Source: a virus. From it: DNA of 21,407 nt. Below, one piece after another: positions 16,887 through 21,407 of this stretch (positions within the stretch are counted from its first letter, which is position 1; every line of letters starts with the position of its first letter). The notes below the pieces were generated by a model. The model made no database searches. It was given only the letters and a program-made list of their open reading frames with translations, and had not been told where the DNA came from. Both the position numbers and the translations under genes were made by a program. Where the stretch lies: positions 1-21,407 of IMG/VR virus record IMGVR_UViG_3300033552_000061. One strand, given 5' to 3'.

Positions 16887-17278
16887 TGGGAAACATAAAC
16901 ATAGACGTGGGCGCAATCGTGACTTCCATATCACTTGTTATAGCCTCCATTGCGGCATTTATTGTAGCATTAAAAGATAAGAAAAACACAGCAGGAGAGG
17001 AAAAGGCGATATCAGTGACAAAGATAAACGAAACCGATAAGAAGGTAGAGATACTAATTGACCAAGTTGATTTTCTATTCGATGAGATCAGCAGACTGCG
17101 TTCAGAAAAGATTAATCTTGAAAAGATAGTTGCAAAGCTACAAGAAGACCTGCAAGTTGAATCATCCGATCACACCGTAACAAAGCAGAAACTTGCGCAA
17201 GCACTGGAAGAATTGGAAAATAAGAATAAAAGGCTTAAAGACCTGGAAGGTATAGTAGGCATAAAAGATGTCATTTAA
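16886..17278 (+). CDS. Membrane-anchored coiled-coil protein
   Basis: A 130-residue protein with one N-terminal hydrophobic segment (residues about 8-28, VGAIVTSISLVIASIAAFIV) and then about 90 residues of predicted coiled coil (KKVEILIDQVDFLFDEISRL, continuing to ELENKNKRLKDLEG). This is the shape of spanin-like or holin-regulator proteins, but no lipobox and no second spanin gene are present, and Amidase_2 lysis does not need a spanin in a monoderm host. It overlaps the four-helix gene by 1 base and the amidase start by 11 bases, so all three are likely cotranslated. Confidence 0.55.
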   Translation: MGNINIDVGAIVTSISLVIASIAAFIVALKDKKNTAGEEKAISVTKINETDKKVEILIDQVDFLFDEISRLRSEKINLEKIVAKLQEDLQVESSDHTVTKQKLAQALEELENKNKRLKDLEGIVGIKDVI

Positions 17279-18224
17279 ATACGAAACTCAACACAACTCA
17301 CCAAACTACACAGAGGGTAGCCGAGCTCAAGCAACGTGGGGCCGACCCTACACTGTAACTGCTATTGCTATCCACTGGTGGGGAGACCCAAACAGGAACC
17401 CTTCATACGAGGGTGTCATTAACACACTAGTCAGCCCTAGCAGCGGCGTATCTTCACACTTTGTTGCAACAGGTACAGGACGACGTGTCGCACAGCTTGT
17501 CGATCTACAGAATGCAAGTTGGGCAACCAACTCGGCAAACCCATGGACGGTAAGTATTGAGTGCGACCCACGATGCCGTGAGGAAGACTACGATGTTGTT
17601 GCTGAATTAATTGCAAACATCCGATCAGTCTACGGAAACATTCCACTGGTACCGCACAGACAATTTGTCGCAACAGCATGCCCGGGTAATTACAACCTGG
17701 CAGAGCTCGACCGTCGTGCTAACCTAAAGGATGGCTCGGGTGACTGGGGAGTTGTCAGTAATAAAGTTATTGCACAACCAGTACCTACAGCACCTGCAGT
17801 ATCAGAAGTAAGCCGTGAAGTATTTGCACCACTGAAGAACTTTAAGTTCAACAAAGACTCACGCATGTACGACGTTATTACCGGAGCCGTAAGTGGCGAC
17901 AAGGTGTACGCATTGGGCACAGAGATTTCTATGAAACAACTGCTTACGCTAAGTAATGGTAACAAATGGTACAGGACTGCATACAGTTCCGATAGGGAAC
18001 TTGCGACTGGATTCCGTGCAGAGGACATAATTGCGGTTGAACCCGTAGTAGTACCTGCGCCAGAACCAGTAATCACGCCTAAGCCTACTGAGGAGCCGTC
18101 TAAGCCCCCTGTAGACGAAAAGCCTACAACTACGCCAGTTGAGACCACAACGCTCTTAGAGGACGTTACAAGGTGGTTTAAAGCGATATTGGATTATCTA
18201 AGTAAATTTACTAGGAGTAAATAA
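17268..18224 (+). CDS. Endolysin: N-acetylmuramoyl-L-alanine amidase (Amidase_2) with SH3-like domain
   Basis: Cleaves the bond between N-acetylmuramic acid and L-alanine in peptidoglycan. It has 318 residues. Residues 25-150 carry the Amidase_2 zinc-site pattern: H36 in AIHWWGDP, H130 in LVPHRQF and C138 in ATACPG, with E98 in VSIEC and H64 in SSHFVA as likely further active-site residues. Residues 183-262 form an SH3-like wall-binding candidate (KVYALGTEI, then NKWYRTAYSSDRELATGFR). A Pro/Thr linker at 263-300 leads to a final amphipathic helix (TRWFKAILDYLSKF). No signal peptide is seen, so release should need a holin. It overlaps the coiled-coil gene by 11 bases and is followed directly by the holin gene. 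Confidence 0.88.
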   Translation: MSFKYETQHNSPNYTEGSRAQATWGRPYTVTAIAIHWWGDPNRNPSYEGVINTLVSPSSGVSSHFVATGTGRRVAQLVDLQNASWATNSANPWTVSIECDPRCREEDYDVVAELIANIRSVYGNIPLVPHRQFVATACPGNYNLAELDRRANLKDGSGDWGVVSNKVIAQPVPTAPAVSEVSREVFAPLKNFKFNKDSRMYDVITGAVSGDKVYALGTEISMKQLLTLSNGNKWYRTAYSSDRELATGFRAEDIIAVEPVVVPAPEPVITPKPTEEPSKPPVDEKPTTTPVETTTLLEDVTRWFKAILDYLSKFTRSK

Positions 18225-18479
18225 ATGGAACTACTATCAACGCTAGCTATCCCTGCAGTTGTAAAACTGTACGAATTGCTAAACAAAAAGGAATGGGCAT
18301 CAGCATTTAAAATTGTGCTGGCTGTCCTATCGGGTGCCCTTGCCGGATTCTTCGGAGTCGCTGGCCTGGACATCATGACTGGCATTGTAGCCGGATTAGC
18401 TGCATCAGGTATTGTTACCGTTGCTGGCTATGCTGGTGAACATGTCGGTGAAACAAACACACCAAAACAAACAAAATAA
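18225..18479 (+). CDS. Putative holin (two-helix)
   Basis: An 84-residue membrane protein that begins right after the amidase stop, with a TAGGAG site overlapping the amidase end. It shows an amphipathic N-terminus (LAIPAVVKLYELLNKKEW), two hydrophobic segments at about residues 28-48 and 50-68 with a D49 between them, and a polar tail (NTPKQTK). Size, topology and position next to the endolysin fit a holin. The segments are short and Gly-rich. It could form the lesion together with the next small protein or be an antiholin. Confidence 0.6.
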   Translation: MELLSTLAIPAVVKLYELLNKKEWASAFKIVLAVLSGALAGFFGVAGLDIMTGIVAGLAASGIVTVAGYAGEHVGETNTPKQTK

Positions 18480-18487
18480 ACCATAAC

Positions 18488-18493
18488 GGGAGG
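18488..18493 (+). promoter_or_regulatory. Ribosome binding site of the 48-residue membrane protein
   Basis: GGGAGG, six bases upstream of the ATG at 18500. The match and spacing are strong and support translation of this very short gene. Confidence 0.75.
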
Positions 18494-18499
18494 ATTCAT

Positions 18500-18646
18500 A
18501 TGAATCTATTTCTAGGTTTGCTAGTTGGAGTACTTGCGTACTTCCTAGCACAATTAGTGTTCAACGATATTATCTCTGCTTTAATAGCATTGGTAATAGG
18601 CTTCGGCGTGGCTTTTGGCTACGACCGTTTTAGCACTCGTCGTTAA
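18500..18646 (+). CDS. Very small membrane protein of the lysis cluster
   Basis: A 48-residue protein with two hydrophobic segments (LFLGLLVGVLAYFLAQLV at its start, then ISALIALVIGFGVAFG) and a short basic tail (YDRFSTRR). It stands 20 bases past the holin-like stop with a strong Shine-Dalgarno site and is the last right-going gene before the terminator at 18658. A role as second holin, antiholin or pinholin-like peptide is inference from position and topology; no family was recognised. Confidence 0.65.
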   Translation: MNLFLGLLVGVLAYFLAQLVFNDIISALIALVIGFGVAFGYDRFSTRR

Positions 18647-18657
18647 GACATAAAATA

Positions 18658-18692
18658 ATCCCCTCAAGCATTACGCCTGGGGGGATATTTTT
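18658..18692 (+). terminator. Terminator between convergent operons
   Basis: Stem 18658-18669 with 18675-18686, 5-base loop, one G-U pair and one A-C mismatch, followed by five T residues (18688-18692). It lies 12 bases after the last right-going gene and 6 bases before the stop of the left-going genes. On the other strand the tract after the stem (ATTATTTTA) is weaker, so it may act in both directions. Confidence 0.82.
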
Positions 18693-18697
18693 ATTGC

Positions 18698-19231
18698 TTA
18701 AAATGATGCTTCGATATATTCTTCTAGGTGACTTGGTATGATTATTATTTCGTAACCATAATATTCAGTTACCTTATTGAATGTGTCTATCTTCACGCCC
18801 ATTCTTTGGTCACGCATAAGATAGTGCAATCTATCTCTGTGTATATAAATCTTACGTACACGACTTGGAACGTTGTTATTGTCAAGATTGCGCCGTGCTT
18901 CTAGCACGCCAAGTTCTGGATTACCACGGAGTGAGATTTTGGCACGAGCCAAACGGCTCCTGGTTTCAGGGTCAACTCCGAACGTAATTCCGTTTCTCCC
19001 GTAACTACCATCGGTCGGGTCAATGAAAAAATCTTTTCTTGATACGCCAACAAAGCCCTGGCGTTCAATGCTTCCTGAATATTCCTGTCGAAAGTAGTCA
19101 TCCCTCTTGGGGACAACCTCCTCTCGTATGTCAAATTTCTCAGCTAGCAGTTCTTCAACAAGTTTCCTATCCTTATCGGGTAGGGATTTAACTTTTCTTG
19201 TCTGAAGTTCCTTCGGTAAGACGATACTCAC
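18698..19231 (-). CDS. Hypothetical protein, last gene of the left-going operon
   Basis: A 177-residue soluble protein of unknown function with a mixed composition: a charged N-terminus (PKELQTRKVKSLPDKDRKLV), a central part with Gly/Asp/Phe turns (KDFFIDPTDGSYGRNGITFG), an Arg-rich stretch (RSRLARAKISLRG) and a C-terminal Tyr/Ile-rich strand pair (VTEYYGYEIIIIPSHLEEY). The start is a GTG, chosen because AAGGAG lies 7 bases upstream and the next Met is far downstream. It overlaps the preceding gene by 44 bases. No enzymatic motif is evident. Confidence 0.6.
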   Translation of the reverse strand: MSIVLPKELQTRKVKSLPDKDRKLVEELLAEKFDIREEVVPKRDDYFRQEYSGSIERQGFVGVSRKDFFIDPTDGSYGRNGITFGVDPETRSRLARAKISLRGNPELGVLEARRNLDNNNVPSRVRKIYIHRDRLHYLMRDQRMGVKIDTFNKVTEYYGYEIIIIPSHLEEYIEASF

Positions 19232-19739
19232 TGTTGATCTCCTTCATGGTGTCTACGTTTGTGTGTGATGCTGCAGAGACCATTGCAATCTTCATTGCGT
19301 TGTCACGATCTTTTTGAGTAATATCACCAATCTTACGTGCCATGTCTGCTGCGCCATCTGCGTATGCACCCTTGTAGGCTGAATCCGTTTTGTCGTCCAG
19401 TTTACTTTCGAGGTCCTTAACATGCGCTGTGCGTGTGTCTAGGCCATCCTCACGTGCGTCCAGAACAGCTTTCATGTCATCGTTTTCGATAGATTGCTTA
19501 ATTACGTCACGAGTCTTGTCTCGCAATTCTTCGTAAACATCAATCGTTTCCTTTGCATCAATCAGTGCCTGGCTGGTCTTTTGATTTAGCTTCTCTTTGC
19601 GCTCAAGACCTTGCTCAAGTGATTCAATACGTGCCTTGTTAGCTTTGTCGCTTAATTTCTTGCCGTCGCTCTCTGCTTTGCTGAAGGCTTTTTCAAAGTC
19701 TTTCTTGCTTAGTACTTCATAGTTTTTGAATAGTTTCAT
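19188..19739 (-). CDS. Coiled-coil hypothetical protein
   Basis: A 183-residue, highly charged protein, largely helical. Residues 10-130 are a near continuous coiled coil rich in Lys, Glu, Asp and Ala (KKDFEKAFSKAESDGKKLSD, then LEQGLERKEKLNQKTSQAL), followed by an Ala/Asp/Gly-rich segment (GAYADGAADMARKIGD) and a polar tail. No membrane segment. A strong AAGGAG site fixes the ATG at 19739. Similar-looking helical proteins occur as structural or nucleic-acid-associated factors in phages, but nothing here decides the role. It lies between two unrecognised genes, one of which overlaps it. Confidence 0.6.
   Translation of the reverse strand: MKLFKNYEVLSKKDFEKAFSKAESDGKKLSDKANKARIESLEQGLERKEKLNQKTSQALIDAKETIDVYEELRDKTRDVIKQSIENDDMKAVLDAREDGLDTRTAHVKDLESKLDDKTDSAYKGAYADGAADMARKIGDITQKDRDNAMKIAMVSAASHTNVDTMKEINSEYRLTEGTSDKKS
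19239..19244 (-). promoter_or_regulatory. Ribosome binding site supporting a GTG start
   Basis: AAGGAG on the minus strand, seven bases upstream of the GTG at 19231. It lies inside the 3' end of the coiled-coil gene and is the reason to accept the GTG and the long overlap. Confidence 0.7.
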
Positions 19740-19752
19740 ATTAACTCCTTAG

Positions 19753-20034
19753 TTATTTTCGTTCTTCATAAAATTGTTTTGTAATGCGTACAATCTCACT
19801 CGTTTTTGCACGTCTTTTTGATAGAGGGTCAAATACAAATATAACACTAGTATATTTAAGACTCCTAGGACCCTTAGGCGTGACAAAACGCCCGAACTCA
19901 CCTTTGCTTTTATTACCACCCCAACTATCTCCTCTGTAGACAACAAGTTCTACTTTATCATTTATACTTCTGGCACATACGTCACCAGGGTTCAACACCT
20001 GGCCCAGTAAATCCTTCTTCTCGTTAAAACTCAT
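19753..20034 (-). CDS. Hypothetical small beta protein next to the kinase
   Basis: A 93-residue protein using the ATG at 20034. Two upstream Met codons (20043 and 20070) lie in the same frame inside the kinase gene, but the start at 20034 gives an 11-base overlap typical of coupled genes. The protein begins NEKKDLLGQVLNPGDVCA, then shows strands VELVVYRGDSWGGN, GRFVTPKGPRSLKY and TSVIFVFDP, and ends in a basic helix (RVR-less, AKTSEIVRITKQFYEERK). It looks like a small beta barrel with a helix; the SWGG turn and PGDVCA start are notable. No function is assigned. Confidence 0.55.
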   Translation of the reverse strand: MSFNEKKDLLGQVLNPGDVCARSINDKVELVVYRGDSWGGNKSKGEFGRFVTPKGPRSLKYTSVIFVFDPLSKRRAKTSEIVRITKQFYEERK

Positions 20035-20911
20035 GGTGAACATTGCCAACCTGGAATGTAAACAGTCCAAGTTCTCTCCACATGCGACACACCGAAGGGC
20101 GATCGTCGATTACATACTTGACATTGTATTTGTTTTTTATATGCTTATCGTAAAGTTCTTTTTTGACTTCAGTGTCAGGTCGTTCATCCCCGACTTGCCT
20201 TGTGTGGAGTTCGTCGTAGTCGATTCCATTGTTATCCAACCAAGCTTCCGTTGTTTCACGATGACCCTCGTCCTTACCCCTGCCTGAGAGAATGATAACT
20301 TTGTAACCGTGACCGTATGCCATGGCCATAACATTAGAAACAGCATCATCAACGCTATCTTCCCCAGCACGACTAGCGTCATAAATATCACGAGTGCTAC
20401 CATTACTGTCGGGAGAAAGATGAGCAAGAGTGCCATCAATGTCAACAATAATACATTCTTCCAAATTTTCATTGTATTCTACTCTTTCTTGTTTTAGTGT
20501 TGCAATGTGCCTGCTGTGCATACTTGTTATGACACTTAGAGGAACTTTGTCAGCTCGTCGTTCGTTTCTGCTGATACATTCTTCTAGTGGCGTGTCAATA
20601 AATAGTACCCTGAAACTTGCTCCGTTAGTATTAGCTAGTTTTTCAAATAACTCTTGGTGCTTTGGTTCAAAGTTGGTGTCGTCAACTACTATATTTCTTC
20701 CGTGTGCTATTGCATTCTCTATAAGGGCGTTGCGTATAAACAGTACCTCAGCCTCATTGCGTTTACCGAATTTACCATTGTGCAACATTTTGCGAAGGTC
20801 ATCTTTGTTAATTCGCAAGTAGTCCATTTCGTCCACAAGCTCTTTTGCGTAGGTACTTTTACCGGACGCAGGTAGACCTTTAAGCATTAGTAGTTCTGGT
20901 TTATTTGTCAT
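20024..20911 (-). CDS. Polynucleotide 5'-kinase / 3'-phosphatase (T4 PseT-like)
   Basis: Two-domain end-healing enzyme of 295 residues, close to T4 Pnkp (301). The N-terminal kinase has the Walker A motif GLPASGKST (12-20), a likely catalytic Asp at 37 or 38 in NKDDLR, and Arg 115/119 in the RNERRADKVP lid. The C-terminal domain is a DxDGT-type (HAD) phosphatase with D157/D159 in IIVDIDGTLAH, the SGRGKDEG motif (209-216) and IDDR (268-271), followed by MWRELGLFTFQVG. The kinase-then-phosphatase order matches T4 Pnkp. It removes 3' phosphates and adds 5' phosphates, preparing broken RNA or DNA for ligation. In T4 it repairs tRNA cut by host anticodon nuclease. No RNA ligase is in the window. 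AAAGGAG fixes the ATG. Confidence 0.92.
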   Translation of the reverse strand: MTNKPELLMLKGLPASGKSTYAKELVDEMDYLRINKDDLRKMLHNGKFGKRNEAEVLFIRNALIENAIAHGRNIVVDDTNFEPKHQELFEKLANTNGASFRVLFIDTPLEECISRNERRADKVPLSVITSMHSRHIATLKQERVEYNENLEECIIVDIDGTLAHLSPDSNGSTRDIYDASRAGEDSVDDAVSNVMAMAYGHGYKVIILSGRGKDEGHRETTEAWLDNNGIDYDELHTRQVGDERPDTEVKKELYDKHIKNKYNVKYVIDDRPSVCRMWRELGLFTFQVGNVHHEF

Positions 20912-20927
20912 ATGGCTCCTTTAATTA

Positions 20928-21086
20928 TTACTGGCACGAATCGCATTGCAGGTCATCCATTGGGTCTGTCGGCACTACGTACATTTCCATAGCCCTTCCA
21001 CCGATAAGACGATGTGCAAGCTCGTGGTTTACTTCCAACTGTCCCAGTTCTTCTGGGGTTGCGTTTCTTTCAAATTCTATACTCAT
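20928..21086 (-). CDS. Tiny protein with C-terminal Cys-x-x-Cys-Gln, copy 2
   Basis: A 52-residue protein, too short to be caught by a 60-residue cut-off. The N-terminus is acidic and helical (ERNATPEELGQLEVNHELAH), and the C-terminus is VPTDPMDDLQCDSCQ. The last 15 residues closely match the end of the gene directly upstream (APVDPSDLTMCEGCQ), which its ATG overlaps by 1 base (TAATG). The Cys-x-x-Cys pair could bind metal or form a redox pair. It lies 16 bases upstream of the kinase/phosphatase start. Confidence 0.6.
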   Translation of the reverse strand: MSIEFERNATPEELGQLEVNHELAHRLIGGRAMEMYVVPTDPMDDLQCDSCQ

Positions 21087-21262
21087 TATTGGCATCCTTC
21101 GCACATTGTTAGGTCACTTGGGTCAACTGGTGCATTCAGTGGCCTGCCGTTACGTTTATTAAAGTCTTCCGGTGATTCTTGTGCACTGTGCATCAGCCTG
21201 TCGATGGCCTCAAGCTTCTCTTCCAAGGTCATCTCTTCTTTTATGATCTTATTCCCGTTCAC
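21086..21262 (-). CDS. Tiny protein with C-terminal Cys-x-x-Cys-Gln, copy 1
   Basis: A 58-residue protein. The GTG at 21262 is preferred: an AAGG sequence lies about 8 bases upstream and the preceding gene's stop is just before it. An ATG ten codons later is an alternative. It has a charged helical N-terminus (NKIIKEEMTLEEKLEAIDRL), a linker with RNGRPLN, and the tail APVDPSDLTMCEGCQ shared with the next gene. No function recognised. The conserved tail in two otherwise different proteins suggests a shared partner or metal site. Confidence 0.55.
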   Translation of the reverse strand: MNGNKIIKEEMTLEEKLEAIDRLMHSAQESPEDFNKRNGRPLNAPVDPSDLTMCEGCQ

Positions 21263-21263
21263 G

Positions 21264-21407
21264 CTACTCGCCTTTTTCTGCTACAATCTTCAATGTCTCG
21301 TTTAGTTTACCGGCTGTGTAGGCTGCTTTGAGTGCATCTTTAATGTCGTAGGCATCATTAAGGTCACGACCCAGTGAGTTATCTTCTGGTTCACCACGAC
21401 CAAATGT
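21264..21407 (-). CDS. Hypothetical protein, 3' end only
   Basis: Only the C-terminal 47 residues are in the window; the start lies beyond base 21407. It begins with a Gly/Glu/Asp-rich part (FGRGEPEDNSLGRDL), then a helix with AYDIKDALKAAYTAG, and ends in NETLKIVAEKGE. The stop is TAG, one base before the GTG of the next gene. Same direction and spacing as the other left-going genes, so it is part of that operon. Function unknown. Confidence 0.5.
   Translation of the reverse strand, partial: TFGRGEPEDNSLGRDLNDAYDIKDALKAAYTAGKLNETLKIVAEKGE

Noticed and set aside
17690-18148. A 152-residue minus-strand frame
   Set aside because: Antisense of the endolysin linker and SH3-like part; no start context.
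20035-20070. Upstream start for the 93-residue gene
   Set aside because: It would extend the overlap with the kinase gene; the added residues look out of character with the rest, although the site before 20034 is weak, so this is not fully settled.
20430-20822. A 130-residue plus-strand frame
   Set aside because: Opposite the polynucleotide kinase gene, whose catalytic motifs are intact.
20946-21305. A 119-residue plus-strand frame (and a nearby 85-residue one at 20905)
   Set aside because: Both begin with TTG without a ribosome binding site and lie opposite three minus-strand genes with better starts, spacing and a shared motif.

Overview
The window is a stretch of a tailed, podovirus-type bacteriophage genome. 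The evidence is the set and order of the virion genes: portal, scaffold, major capsid protein, head-tail adaptor, nozzle and very large ejection proteins. No sheath, tape-measure or terminase gene is visible. The host cannot be fixed from the sequence. The lysin is an Amidase_2-type N-acetylmuramoyl-L-alanine amidase of the kind I associate with phages of actinobacteria and similar cell-wall types. Base composition is moderate, Shine-Dalgarno sites are normal, and no gene in the window stops with TGA. A monoderm or candidate-phylum (CPR) host is only a guess.

Right-going (plus) half, 1-18646. The capsid module comes first: portal (cut at its 5' end by the window edge), a small linker protein, scaffold and capsid, closed by a strong terminator at 3845-3883. 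Then comes a first receptor-binding cassette: a 697-residue fibre with an adaptor, collagen-like repeats, a duplicated beta domain and a collar tip, followed by three small proteins. The head-tail adaptor and the nozzle protein follow. A second fibre cassette comes next: a short fibre with the same tip domain and four small proteins, three of which share an N-terminal motif. A sigma70-like promoter at 11643-11671 precedes the two ejection proteins (240 and 1335 residues). The half ends with a lysis cluster: a four-helix membrane protein, an anchored coiled-coil protein, the amidase, a holin-like protein and a 48-residue membrane protein. A terminator sits at 18658-18692.

Left-going (minus) half, 18698-21407. 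This converges on that terminator and looks like the downstream end of an early or middle operon. It carries a two-domain polynucleotide kinase/phosphatase of the T4 PseT (Pnkp) type, two tiny proteins with matching Cys-x-x-Cys-Gln tails, four unrecognised genes (one of them cut by the window end), and dense overlaps.

Coding is very dense. The longest gap between genes is the 100 bases holding the post-capsid terminator, so there is no unexplained stretch longer than 300 bases. I saw no tRNA, CRISPR array, insertion sequence or attachment site.
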